A program made the translations under genes and the position numbers. 64,000 bases of DNA from Marinoscillum sp. MHG1-6 (GTDB taxonomy: Bacteria; Bacteroidota; Bacteroidia; Cytophagales; Cyclobacteriaceae): assembly GCF_024714475.1 (NCBI RefSeq), contig NZ_JAMZMI010000004.1:186001-250000 (forward strand), read 5' to 3'. The notes beneath the pieces were generated by a model that was given only the letters and a program-made list of their open reading frames with translations, had not been told where the DNA came from and did not search any database. This document shows positions 43,662 through 52,954 of this stretch, in pieces. The first letter of the stretch is position 1, and the number at the start of each line of letters is the position of its first letter.

Positions 43662-44911
43662 TTCGACTTTCCGAATTTTTCAACCGACTCACCAAACTCC
43701 TTATGCTGTTTCGCTGCTTCTTCGAGGGTCAATCCATCCACAGCACAAGCCCATGACTGATGAAGTGCCTTTACTCCACCTGTCGGTCCTGATGGATGCG
43801 CCATGATCCCACCACCAGCCATATAAAGCAGGTCTGTCGTATGTGTGCGTTTATACGTTTCGAATGCCTGTCCTCCCCATTGCCCTGAGGAAACCACAGG
43901 AATCACTGATTCATTTTTCAGGAAAGGCGTATGACATGATTTGATTGATCGCACCACGGAGTCATCCGACTCCCAAAATTTATTTTTGATCCCGTTGACA
44001 TGCATCTGGTCCACGCCTGCCAGTCTCCAAATCTTGTTATAAGCAGGGAAGTTGATTCCCAGCAGCGGGTGCCGGTTGATCATGCCCCAGCCATTTCTAT
44101 GGCCATGGATAGACAATTGCCCCCGGTCACAGACCATCTTCACTCCGGCCCAACCCACACTATTGATGCTAACCATTGCGCAAGTACCTCCGGCTTTAAC
44201 GATCGTGTCGTAATTCGCTCGCATCGTATCCAGGTCTCCGGTGATATTGAAGGCGTACATGATTTTCTTTCCTGTTTTATCAGCAAAGTCATTGATCACA
44301 CGCATGATCTTTTCCACTCTTATTTTAAAAGGAGAATTAGAAGTGGAGGACATTAGCTCGTCATCTTTCACAAAATCAATTCCTGCCTCTGCCAGCGTCT
44401 TCACCAAATCAGCGGTGTATTCCGCCGTCAACCCCACACTGGGTTTAATAATGGTGCCGATCATCGGTCGTTCTGATCCTACGGAAGCCAATTGCTTGGT
44501 TCCCGCCATCCCAAAACGAGGGCCTCGGAAGACGTCTCCATAAGAGTCCGGTACTTCAAAGTCATCCAGCTTCAACCCGGTGAATTGCCTTAATTCATAA
44601 AGATTGCCCTGAAGCGTAGAAATCAAAGTGGGTATATTGTATCCGAAGTTTTCGATCGACCAGGATACGGTCACTTTGGCTCTTTTGTAAACCTTATTGG
44701 CTCCCGGGTCTCCGGGCATACTCGGCCCGGAGGCTTCTCCCAGCTCCTCAATGGCTTCTACCCTCGCCGCAAATCTGGTTTTCAATTCTTCGGTTTCACC
44801 CGGCACGGAAACAAACGTTCCACTTGATTGCTCTCCAGCAAGCACAGCTGCGGCTTTTTCAACTTCATGGGGTGTTTCAATCAGGTATGTTGCTGTTATA
44901 CGTTCCATCAA
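43658..44911 (-). CDS. RuBisCO-like protein (large-chain family), probable acid-sugar-phosphate decarboxylase
   Basis: 417 residues of RuBisCO large-subunit fold. Equivalents of form I RuBisCO residues are visible: K175 in TIIKPSVG (K156 here), the carbamylation site and metal ligands in VKDDE (K182, D184, E185), H294-R295 in HGHRNGW (H271-R272), H327 in QMHVNG (H304), loop-6 K334 (K311), the SSGQWGG phosphate loop and MAGGGIMAHPSG. The K177 equivalent, essential for CO2 fixation, is Ser158 (KPS, not KPK), so it is not a carboxylase. RuBisCO-like proteins paired with DUF1537 kinases include 3-oxo-isoapionate-4-phosphate decarboxylase (OiaX). It heads the operon and diverges from the GH127 gene at 45096. 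Confidence 0.9.
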   Translation of the reverse strand: MMERITATYLIETPHEVEKAAAVLAGEQSSGTFVSVPGETEELKTRFAARVEAIEELGEASGPSMPGDPGANKVYKRAKVTVSWSIENFGYNIPTLISTLQGNLYELRQFTGLKLDDFEVPDSYGDVFRGPRFGMAGTKQLASVGSERPMIGTIIKPSVGLTAEYTADLVKTLAEAGIDFVKDDELMSSTSNSPFKIRVEKIMRVINDFADKTGKKIMYAFNITGDLDTMRANYDTIVKAGGTCAMVSINSVGWAGVKMVCDRGQLSIHGHRNGWGMINRHPLLGINFPAYNKIWRLAGVDQMHVNGIKNKFWESDDSVVRSIKSCHTPFLKNESVIPVVSSGQWGGQAFETYKRTHTTDLLYMAGGGIMAHPSGPTGGVKALHQSWACAVDGLTLEEAAKQHKEFGESVEKFGKSK

Positions 44912-45063
44912 ATTTAGGGCAACTTGATATTAAGAGTACATTTTACAATTATCCAAAAGTCGTGTGAATTATTGATCTTAGTATCCTGTTATGTCATGGC
45001 TTTCCAGTATTGAAAAAAGACGCATGATTGTGCAGGATTGTAATTTACTTCAATTCGTATCTT

Positions 45064-45078
45064 TTTGTACAAACGTTT
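45064..45078. promoter_or_regulatory. Palindromes between the divergent RuBisCO-like and GH127 genes
   Basis: TTTGTACAAA (45064-45073) overlaps AAACGTTT (45071-45078), 18-32 bp upstream of the GH127 start in the 184-bp divergent gap. AAACGTTT has the CG-centred form of LacI-family operators. No LacI regulator is in the window, so this is a weak call. Confidence 0.3.
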
Positions 45079-45095
45079 TCACTTAAATACCAAAA

Positions 45096-47168
45096 ATGAA
45101 CAAGCCCCTTCTCCTATTAGTGTTGATCTATACCATTTCATGTTCACCACAAAAACTTGAACTGGAAAAACCGTCACCTTTGGATAAAGATGCCCTGACT
45201 CCTAATAAGAGTTTAGTAAACACGACAAAAAGCCCCTATGCCAAACTTGAGGCTATAGGTATTGAGGACATCAAGTTTACGACCGGATTTTGGGCAGAAC
45301 GGGTGAAAACCTGCACTGAAACCATGTTGCCTGAAATGTGGAGTATCTACAAGGATCCGGACGTGAGTCATGCTGTTAGAAATTTTGAGATCGCCGCAGG
45401 CCTGGAAGAAGGACAACATGAAGGTGCTCCTTTCCATGATGGCGATTTTTACAAGCTTATTGAAGCGGCATCCATGGCTTATGCCCTTACCAAAAACGAG
45501 AAATTTGATCAGATGATAGATGAAGTCATTCCCCTGATCGATGCTTCTCAGAGAGCAGATGGCTACATACATACTCCCGTCATGATCCAAACGAAAAACA
45601 ATCCTGAAACAGCCGTTGAGTTCAGAGATCGCATGGATTTTGAAAGTTATAACATGGGGCATCTCATGACGGCTGCCACCGTACATTACAAGGCAACAGG
45701 CAAAACCTCACTGCTCGAATTAGCCAAGAAAGCGGCCGATTACCTCTATACCTATACCGAGAAATTTCCGGAAAAGATGGCTCAGAATGCCATCTGCCCT
45801 TCTCATTATATGGGAATAATAGAAATGTATCGAACCACTGGTGATGAGCGTTATTATGAGTTGGGTAAAAAATTTATAGATATCAGAAGCCTGATGAAGG
45901 ATGGCACGGATCATAATCAGGACCGCATTCCATTCAGGGAACAAACTCAGGCCATTGGTCATGCGGTGAGGGCTAATTACTTGTATGCGGGTGTAGCCGA
46001 TGTCTATGCAGAAACCGGAGATGAAACCTTAAAGACCGCTCTGGACAAAATCTGGAATAACCTCGTGTCTACCAAACTTTATATCACCGGAGGTTGCGGT
46101 GCGTTATACGATGGCGTTTCTCCCAATGGAACGACCTACGATCAGCCAGCCATTCAGCAGGTACATCAGGCCTACGGACGAGAGTTTGAACTACCCAAAG
46201 CCGGAGCTCATAACGAAACCTGTGCAAACATTGGGAGCGTACTTTGGAACTGGAGAATGCTGCAGGCAACCGGAGAAGCTAAGTATGCAGATTTAGTAGA
46301 ACTGACTCTCTTTAACAGCATCCTGTCAGGTGTCAACCTTAATGGAAAAGGGTATTTCTATACCAACCCCTTAAGCAATAATACCAGCTTACCATTTGAA
46401 TTAAGATGGCCAAATGTAAGAGAGGAATATATTTCCTTCTCCAACTGCTGCCCCCCTAATACCATAAGAACAATCGCTGAAGTAGGCAACTACATGTATA
46501 GTAAAGATGATAAGGGTCTCTACCTAAATATGTACAGCGGCAATGAGCTGACTACCTCCATTGGAAATGAGACTCTTTCGCTAGAACAAGTAACGGATTA
46601 CCCATGGAGTGGTGAGGTGAAACTGATCATAAAATCGGCACCACAAAAGGAGACATCTCTTTCATTTAGAATTCCCGATTGGTGTGAAAAAGCTACTGTA
46701 TCGATAAATGGCAAGGAAGCAATAACCTCTAATGAATCAAGCAGTTATGCGACCATTAGTCAGGTTCTGGTAGCAGGAGATGAAATCACCTTTACCATGG
46801 AAATGCCAGTCACCCTGATAGCAGCAAACCCATCGGTGGAAGAAACCCAAAATCAGGTAGCGGTTAAAAGAGGACCTGTCGTCTATTGCCTGGAGGCCAA
46901 CGACCTAAAAGAAGGCCAAAAGCTCTCAGATATTTTGATCCCGGCAGATATAGCACTGACTCCTACAGAAATTCAAATAGCGAATACCTCACTAAAAGGG
47001 CTTAGTGGAAAAGCTGAGGTAGCGGCTTCCGGAAATTGGGATCAACAGCTTTATCAAAAATTATCAGATTCGAAACCTCAGAGTACGGATATTCTCCTTA
47101 TCCCACATTTTGCCTGGGCTAACCGGGATGAAGCTGATATGTCCATCTGGTTACCATTGGATCGGTAA
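45096..47168 (+). CDS. GH127 (DUF1680) glycoside hydrolase, lipoprotein
   Basis: 690 residues with a lipoprotein signal (MNKPLLLLVLIYTISCS), so membrane-anchored. GH127 hallmarks are GYIHTPVMIQ, the LPKAGAHNETCANIG motif (Glu and Cys ligands) and FSNCCPPNTIRT (Cys-Cys pair). The C terminus is a beta-sandwich. It differs clearly from the GH127 at 4721 in spacing and ends, so the two are distant paralogues and probably have different substrates. It is divergent from the RuBisCO-like operon and may release the sugar that operon uses. Known GH127 activities on L-arabinofuranosides and on an RG-II side chain are candidates. Confidence 0.9.
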   Translation: MNKPLLLLVLIYTISCSPQKLELEKPSPLDKDALTPNKSLVNTTKSPYAKLEAIGIEDIKFTTGFWAERVKTCTETMLPEMWSIYKDPDVSHAVRNFEIAAGLEEGQHEGAPFHDGDFYKLIEAASMAYALTKNEKFDQMIDEVIPLIDASQRADGYIHTPVMIQTKNNPETAVEFRDRMDFESYNMGHLMTAATVHYKATGKTSLLELAKKAADYLYTYTEKFPEKMAQNAICPSHYMGIIEMYRTTGDERYYELGKKFIDIRSLMKDGTDHNQDRIPFREQTQAIGHAVRANYLYAGVADVYAETGDETLKTALDKIWNNLVSTKLYITGGCGALYDGVSPNGTTYDQPAIQQVHQAYGREFELPKAGAHNETCANIGSVLWNWRMLQATGEAKYADLVELTLFNSILSGVNLNGKGYFYTNPLSNNTSLPFELRWPNVREEYISFSNCCPPNTIRTIAEVGNYMYSKDDKGLYLNMYSGNELTTSIGNETLSLEQVTDYPWSGEVKLIIKSAPQKETSLSFRIPDWCEKATVSINGKEAITSNESSSYATISQVLVAGDEITFTMEMPVTLIAANPSVEETQNQVAVKRGPVVYCLEANDLKEGQKLSDILIPADIALTPTEIQIANTSLKGLSGKAEVAASGNWDQQLYQKLSDSKPQSTDILLIPHFAWANRDEADMSIWLPLDR

Positions 47169-47201
47169 TGCCAGAATCAAAATAGACATAATTAAAAAGT
47201 T

Positions 47202-47231
47202 AAGATCGCCCCGACGGGGCGATCTTATTTT
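47202..47231. terminator. Bidirectional terminator between convergent genes
   Basis: Stem AAGATCGCCCC / GGGGCGATCTT around loop GAC, followed by TATTTTT and preceded by an A-rich run. It lies between the GH127 gene (plus) and the ribonucleotide reductase gene (minus) and can serve both. Confidence 0.88.
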
Positions 47232-47245
47232 TCAACCAAAACCTG

Positions 47246-49801
47246 CTAGCTACACTTACTGTAGCCGCAGCTCTTACACTTCAGACAGCCTTCTTCGAAT
47301 ATCAGACCTTCTGAATCTCCGCATTCAGGACAGGTATGTCCTTCGGCTACTGTTCCCTGTGGAATAAATGTCTTTAACGCCCTCCTGACTCCATTTTTCC
47401 AGGTATTGATATAATCCTTATCCAGGTTCAAATTATCGATGAGGTTGACCACATCTGCAATAGGCATCCCATGTCTCAGAATACCGGATAGCAACTTGGC
47501 ATAATTCCAATACTGCTGATTGAAACTTCTGGACAGCCCCTCAATAGTTACATTATAGCCCTGACGATCCACATACCTGAAGTCGTAACGGCTTTTCCCC
47601 TGAGCATCATGATTCTTAATAACCCAGCCTTCATCCACCCATGTGGGTAAAGCAAATGCATCTTCTGCACGACCCGTGAAAATCTCATAGGGCTTATCAT
47701 CTAACAGCCCCACGAAGGCCAGCCAGTGTTCATATTCATTCTGGAACCTGATCACCTTTGTCTTCAACTCATCCGGACGTTTGGGTGCCTTAGTCTCTAC
47801 AAACCGCTCCTTCTTCTTATCATCCTTCGAAACGAGTACCCCTGAACGCGAGCCATCCCGGTATACCGTAATTCCTTTCAAGCCACTTTTCCAGGCCTGC
47901 AGGTATATCTTGTTAATAGTGGATATCGGAGTATCCTCCGGAAGGTTAATGGTAGAACTAATGGAATGCGTGACATACTTCTGGATAACCGATTGTATTT
48001 CAATGCGTTGCTTCCAGTCAATTTCACCCGCTGTAGCACCCTCATAAGGGTTGGCTTTGAGGGGTTTATTGGGATGTTGCTCCATCCACATTTTGAGCTT
48101 GTTATGATAGACATCAAACTCTTCCCACCAGTCTCCAGTATCATCTTTGAAATGTATTTCTTCATTCACCTTGCTGCTATCTGCCAGCTTTCTCCTTCGC
48201 TTATAAGAAAGCATAAATACCGGCTCAATACCGGAAGATGTCTGCGTCAACATGCTCACCGTACCCGTCGGGGCCACTGTACTAATTGAAATATTTCTGC
48301 GACCATAGGTTATCATCCGCCCGTAACTCTCCGGGAATACCTCTTTGAAGTACTCCACGAATTTAGAATTCGCTTCAACTTTAGGATCAAAAGCTTCAAA
48401 CCGCCCTCTTTCAATGGCCATATCAATACTGCTATCGAATTCCGCCCGACATTTCATTTGCATGATCTTCTCAATAGCCTCCACTGCTGCCGGCTCATCA
48501 AACTTCAACCCAAGCGCTGCCATCGCATCAGCCAGAGCAGTAAAACCTAAACCGGTCCTTCTCCCCTTTTTTCCATTTTCATATAGCATCTTCCAGGTGT
48601 CAAGTTCCACCTGCTTGATGTAATCTGGCTCCTCATCCTGCTCAATTTTATGAATGATCCCTTCGACGGATTCAAGTTCGAGATCAACCAGATCATCCAT
48701 AAGTCGCTGAGCTTCATAAGTCACCTCATAGAATTTTTCATAGTTGAAAACTGACTCAGAGGTAAATGGACGGTCAACAAAGCTGAAAAGGTTAATAGCC
48801 ATCAATCTGCATGAATCTCCTCCCTGCATAGCGATTTCTGAGCAAGGATTGGTGGATTCATTGGTGAATTCCGGGTAAACAGAAGAGGTAGAGTACCAAT
48901 GCTGATGATCCCAGAAGATGATGCCAGGTTCTGCTGTATTATGGGCACATTTAATGATCTTGTTCCACAGGTCGACAGCGGAAACAGTCTTTTGAACCTG
49001 TGGTAATGTGGCATCAACCGGCCATCTCAGGGCAAACTCCTTATCCTGATCTACCGCTTTCATAAACTCATCCGTCACACGAACGGATATATTCGCTCCG
49101 GTCACCCTGGTAAGGTCCTGTTTTACGGTAATGAACTCTTCGATATCCGGATGGGTCACCTCTATGGTCAACATCAAAGCTCCCCTACGCCCATTTTGAC
49201 TTACCTCACGGGTGGTATTGCTGAACCTTTCCATAAATGACACTACTCCGCTCGATGAGCCTGCCGCATTCTTCACAGACACTCCACTGGGTCTGATCTT
49301 AGACAAATCAAAACCTACGCCGCACCTCCTCTTGCACAATTGGGCCAACTGCTGATCCGTGTACATGATACCTCCATAGGAGTCCAATGGCGCTTTGACT
49401 ACCACACAATTCGAAAGCGACCCTACGACATAGGGGTTGCCCAGTATGGACATAACACTACCTTGAGGAATCACATATTTGAAGTTTTTGAACAGCCCGT
49501 GAATCACCTTTTGTGTGAGGGGCTTTCGCTTTTGACCGTATTCTGAAAGACTCTTTTTTTCCTCTGGGTCCAGATTGTATGATTTTTCAACCCGGGCAAA
49601 TTCAATGGACATCCGAAGGTGCATATCATCGGGCGACAACTCAACAAACTGGCCACTGTTATTCTTGAGGCAATACTTATTGATCCATGTTGTAGCCGCT
49701 AACTCATCTCCCGAAAAATACTGGAGACATTTTTTAAGGATTTCATCGTAGGTATAAGTCTTGGCTGGTGCTTTGGAAGAAACTGGGAGCGAATCGGTCA
49801 T
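47246..49801 (-). CDS. nrdJ: Vitamin B12-dependent ribonucleoside-diphosphate reductase (class II)
   Basis: 851 residues, normal for bacterial class II NrdJ. Catalytic signatures are STNPCSEIAMQ (N-C-E of the radical site), the first cysteine in GSLSNCVVVK, and the phosphate-binding APTGTVSMLTQTSSGIEP. The C terminus ends in a zinc-ribbon-like CPECGDSEG...CLKCKSCGYSKC, whose last cysteines relay electrons from thioredoxin. It makes deoxynucleotides using adenosylcobalamin. The 128 bp upstream do not show a cobalamin riboswitch. It is a single-gene transcript and probably core genome, marking a break between the two accessory catabolic regions. Confidence 0.93.
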   Translation of the reverse strand: MTDSLPVSSKAPAKTYTYDEILKKCLQYFSGDELAATTWINKYCLKNNSGQFVELSPDDMHLRMSIEFARVEKSYNLDPEEKKSLSEYGQKRKPLTQKVIHGLFKNFKYVIPQGSVMSILGNPYVVGSLSNCVVVKAPLDSYGGIMYTDQQLAQLCKRRCGVGFDLSKIRPSGVSVKNAAGSSSGVVSFMERFSNTTREVSQNGRRGALMLTIEVTHPDIEEFITVKQDLTRVTGANISVRVTDEFMKAVDQDKEFALRWPVDATLPQVQKTVSAVDLWNKIIKCAHNTAEPGIIFWDHQHWYSTSSVYPEFTNESTNPCSEIAMQGGDSCRLMAINLFSFVDRPFTSESVFNYEKFYEVTYEAQRLMDDLVDLELESVEGIIHKIEQDEEPDYIKQVELDTWKMLYENGKKGRRTGLGFTALADAMAALGLKFDEPAAVEAIEKIMQMKCRAEFDSSIDMAIERGRFEAFDPKVEANSKFVEYFKEVFPESYGRMITYGRRNISISTVAPTGTVSMLTQTSSGIEPVFMLSYKRRRKLADSSKVNEEIHFKDDTGDWWEEFDVYHNKLKMWMEQHPNKPLKANPYEGATAGEIDWKQRIEIQSVIQKYVTHSISSTINLPEDTPISTINKIYLQAWKSGLKGITVYRDGSRSGVLVSKDDKKKERFVETKAPKRPDELKTKVIRFQNEYEHWLAFVGLLDDKPYEIFTGRAEDAFALPTWVDEGWVIKNHDAQGKSRYDFRYVDRQGYNVTIEGLSRSFNQQYWNYAKLLSGILRHGMPIADVVNLIDNLNLDKDYINTWKNGVRRALKTFIPQGTVAEGHTCPECGDSEGLIFEEGCLKCKSCGYSKCS

Positions 49802-49929
49802 GGTGTTTTTGGAGGATAAAACTAATCCTCACGGTAAGCAGGCTCCATGATCAGAATCAGATAAACAGGTGACCTTTTTTACCTCATCGTCAATTCAGAG
49901 GTTTGAGTAATTAATTCACCTGATTAAGA

Positions 49930-51000
49930 TCATACCTTAGGTAAGGAAACTCCTCCTGTTTCGCTGGAATGGTAGGCTGCTTCCACACAAGCCATCGTGT
50001 AAATGCAATCTTCCACAGTATTGTCCGGCCGGTTTATTTCACCAGTTGCCGCTAACATCACCTGCGCCATACTGCCAATGAAGGCATGAGGAAACCATGT
50101 TCCATCAATTTCCCGGGTCTGCCACTGTGGCTCTTCTCCTTCTTTGACTACCACATATTCAAAGCGGTCAGGTTCACCCTTAGGATAATTCATCAAAACC
50201 CCAAAATTGATCTTGATGGCCCCATTTGTACCTTCAAACTTGATATAGGAATGTTGATTGTGTAAACCATAATTATGAGCATGATTCGTAATGATATTGG
50301 CCCTGATCATGTCACCATAATCCATGATCATAGAGGTACGAACGGAGGCCAGCTCCTTCATCGCCGGGTGTTTCACTGTCTTTGAATAAATCCTTCCGGG
50401 GTTCCCCAAAAATGATCGGATTAAATCAACATAATGAATACTATGGTAGAGAATCTCCACTCTCGGAATTTTGAAGAGAAAGTCCCACAGATGCCAAGGG
50501 GTAAAAACATTAACATTTACGGCAATGTCACACAATTCCCCAATTTCACCTGATTCAATCATCCGGCGCGCCTCATTCACATAGGGAGCATAGCGCATTT
50601 GGAAGTTAATCGCCGCGTTGAGGTTCTTCAACCGACAGTACCTAAGGATCTCCTGTGCCTCATGCAAGTTTTCTCCCATGGGCTTTTGAATCAACACATG
50701 GCTGTTATCCGGAAGCTGGTGGATCACGTTAAGCACAGCACTACCCGGTACTGCTACATCGTAAATCACTTGCCGGCCTGAAGTGGCCTTTACCAACGCG
50801 CTTATATCATTGAAAACTTTCGGAATGGAGAATTTCTCTGCAAGGGCTTTTGCTTTATTCCGGTCGATATCTACGATTCCTGCGACCTCAAAACCAGCTA
50901 GTTTATACGCAGGTAAATGAGCGTCATTTACAATACCCCCTGCCCCGATGATATAAATGGGAAGAGTTGTTTGAGGAAACCTGATACCGTATTTGATCAT
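49930..51000 (-). CDS. Gfo/Idh/MocA-family NAD(P)-dependent oxidoreductase
   Basis: 356 residues from the ATG at 51000; a GTG at 51018 would overlap the preceding gene by 8 bp. The dinucleotide-binding motif is IYIIGAGGIVNDAHLP, with VLIQKPMGENL (the KP catalytic lysine region) and LYHSIHYVDLIRSFLG carrying the catalytic His. These enzymes oxidise or reduce sugars at the C1 or ring hydroxyls. It is the last gene of the long minus-strand catabolic run. A sugar 1-dehydrogenase making a lactone for the nearby amidohydrolase is one possibility; D-apiose dehydrogenase belongs to this superfamily. Confidence 0.87.
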   Translation of the reverse strand: MIKYGIRFPQTTLPIYIIGAGGIVNDAHLPAYKLAGFEVAGIVDIDRNKAKALAEKFSIPKVFNDISALVKATSGRQVIYDVAVPGSAVLNVIHQLPDNSHVLIQKPMGENLHEAQEILRYCRLKNLNAAINFQMRYAPYVNEARRMIESGEIGELCDIAVNVNVFTPWHLWDFLFKIPRVEILYHSIHYVDLIRSFLGNPGRIYSKTVKHPAMKELASVRTSMIMDYGDMIRANIITNHAHNYGLHNQHSYIKFEGTNGAIKINFGVLMNYPKGEPDRFEYVVVKEGEEPQWQTREIDGTWFPHAFIGSMAQVMLAATGEINRPDNTVEDCIYTMACVEAAYHSSETGGVSLPKV

Positions 51001-51010
51001 ATCCAAATAA

Positions 51011-52057
51011 TTATGCACCCATTGAATTACCTATCGTCAAAACAATAACTGATCCTATAAGCACCAGTAACGCCAGGGAAAGTAGCCATACCGTCTTCTT
51101 ACTGCTGCCCACCCACTCCTTAAGCAACAATCCTGTAACCAGACTCAGCAACACCAACATAATCATATGAATGGCCCAGCTCGTAAACTCATAATCTCCC
51201 ATACGGGTATGACCTAAACCATAAAAGAAAAACTGCGAATACCATAGACAACCGGTCAATATCGCAAGTAAATAGTTTCGGGCAAGAGGTCGACGTGCCC
51301 CAGCTTCGGCCGGTGTAAAATACTCCTTGAAGGTACCTTCCTTTCGATGTAAATAGAGACTATAGACCATCGGAAAAATAAAAGCACCGGTATTTGAGAA
51401 TATATAGATCACATTTCCCTGAAATTGCCCTGCTCCGTACTGCGCTGCGACATCCGCTATTGGCTGTCCCTGATCCAGTGAAAAACCATAAAGCGCAGAA
51501 AGCACTCCTGCCGAAATAGACAGAAACAGCCCTTTTCCCAGGTTGAAGTTCTGGGCCCGGTCCTTTTCCTGTGACGCTATATCCACCTCTTTTGAACGGC
51601 CTGCTATACCACAGAATGCAATGCCACATACACCCAACACCATTCCTAGTATAATGAAGCCAGAACCAGGCTGACTTAGCACAGTTGTCAGCTCACCTTT
51701 TACCCAGGGAGGCAATAACGTGCCAAGCACACAAGAAATACCGATGGAAATGGCATAGGTAAGAGAAAACCCTATGTGCTGGATGGCCAATCCGAAAGCC
51801 GTTCCGCCAATTCCATAGGCCGCACCTAATGCAAAGGACTTCCACATAGCATCAGCTGGTGCATGCCGCAAAACAGTAGCCAGTTCGGGAATGGTAATGT
51901 AAGCTCCAATAAGAGGCAACAAAAACCAACAGATAAAAGCCTGCGCCAACCAATAGGATTGCCATGACCAGCGTATCAATTTCTTTTCAGGCGTATAACA
52001 AAGCGAAGCTGCCGAAGCTCCTACACCATGCAATAATATGCCGTTGATTACACTCAT
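51011..52057 (-). CDS. RhaT-type L-rhamnose/proton symporter family transporter
   Basis: 348 residues with ten predicted membrane helices. Features of the family are QSYWLAQAFICWFLLPLIGA, LGAAYGIGGTAFGLAIQHIG, and YFYGLGHTRMG-like FFYGLGHTRMGDYEFTSWAI. RhaT takes up L-rhamnose or L-lyxose with protons; other members carry unknown deoxy or pentose sugars. It overlaps the amidohydrolase gene by 4 bp (ATGA) and the oxidoreductase gene follows 10 bp later, so it probably imports the substrate of this pathway. Confidence 0.87.
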   Translation of the reverse strand: MSVINGILLHGVGASAASLCYTPEKKLIRWSWQSYWLAQAFICWFLLPLIGAYITIPELATVLRHAPADAMWKSFALGAAYGIGGTAFGLAIQHIGFSLTYAISIGISCVLGTLLPPWVKGELTTVLSQPGSGFIILGMVLGVCGIAFCGIAGRSKEVDIASQEKDRAQNFNLGKGLFLSISAGVLSALYGFSLDQGQPIADVAAQYGAGQFQGNVIYIFSNTGAFIFPMVYSLYLHRKEGTFKEYFTPAEAGARRPLARNYLLAILTGCLWYSQFFFYGLGHTRMGDYEFTSWAIHMIMLVLLSLVTGLLLKEWVGSSKKTVWLLSLALLVLIGSVIVLTIGNSMGA

Positions 52058-52911
52058 GCTTCCAGGTTATAAAAATTGACAGCATTTTGAGAATAGACCT
52101 TCTCCAGGTCTGCATTGGTAAGTAAGTCATTCAATAGCTCCTTGTAAACGGACCAGGTTCGGACATAATCTCCTGCCAAAAGCGAAACCGGCCAATCACC
52201 ACCAAGAAAGCATCGGTCTGTACCAAAATGATCCAGCACAAATTCAACATACGGCCTGATATCATCTACGGACCAGCTATTGAAATTCCCTGAAGCTGTG
52301 CCCTGACCGGATATCTTTTGATAGAACATTGGATGACCTGCCGCTTCCTTCATCAACTCGCCCCAGGGACCAAACATTTCTTTTGAAGGGATCGGTGGTT
52401 GGTTGAGGTGATCGAAAACCATTTTGAGCCCAGGAACCTTTTCGGCCACCTCAAGTGCCGATTGTATATGCTTTGGCAATACTCCCACTACATCATATGG
52501 AACCCCACGCTCAGCAAGAATCTTTAAACTCTCAATGACCTTAGGCTGCAATAACCACCTTGGATCCTTCTCATCATGAATCAAATGTCTCACACCCTTG
52601 AAGTGATCATTCTTCAGAAACCTATCCAGTGCATCTGACGTCCTTTGTGGATCAAGCAACGGAACCCAGCCAACCACGCCTTTTATCCAGGAATGTTGTG
52701 CTGCATTCAACAGCATCCAGTTAGTGTCTTCAAAATGATTTTCCGCCTGAACCAGCACGCCCGCTGTTATACCTGCGGCTTGACGAGTCTCCTCTAGCTG
52801 ATCCAGGTTATAGGTTTGATTAAGTATGGTGGTGTTTCCTTCAAGCCATCGGTATTGGATGGTTTCCAGTTCCCATATATGGATGTGGGTATCAATGATT
52901 TTGGGGTTCAT
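52054..52911 (-). CDS. Amidohydrolase-superfamily protein (COG3618, sugar lactonase-like)
   Basis: 285 residues from the ATG at 52911, which puts MNPKIIDTHIHIWE at the N terminus as is normal; the upstream ATG at 52992 would overlap the CoA-transferase gene. The DTHIHIW metal motif, VLVQAENHFEDTNW, GVRHLIHDE, MVFDHLNQPP and the C-terminal FLGGDWPVSLL are those of the group that includes L-fucono-1,5-lactonase and L-rhamnono-lactonase. A lactonase would fit between a sugar dehydrogenase (49930) and acid-sugar metabolism. It is in the middle of the catabolic run. Confidence 0.85.
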   Translation of the reverse strand: MNPKIIDTHIHIWELETIQYRWLEGNTTILNQTYNLDQLEETRQAAGITAGVLVQAENHFEDTNWMLLNAAQHSWIKGVVGWVPLLDPQRTSDALDRFLKNDHFKGVRHLIHDEKDPRWLLQPKVIESLKILAERGVPYDVVGVLPKHIQSALEVAEKVPGLKMVFDHLNQPPIPSKEMFGPWGELMKEAAGHPMFYQKISGQGTASGNFNSWSVDDIRPYVEFVLDHFGTDRCFLGGDWPVSLLAGDYVRTWSVYKELLNDLLTNADLEKVYSQNAVNFYNLEA

Positions 52912-52954
52912 TTTCTGTTGTTTATCTCTACCTTTTGGATGATCTATTCTCAAT

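Noticed and set aside
43658-44911. True CO2-fixing RuBisCO
   Set aside because: The K177 equivalent is Ser, there is no small subunit or phosphoribulokinase, and the neighbours are acid-sugar enzymes.
49802-49929. Cobalamin riboswitch upstream of the B12-dependent reductase
   Set aside because: The gap is only 128 bp and no B12-box-like conserved sequence or multi-stem fold was seen.
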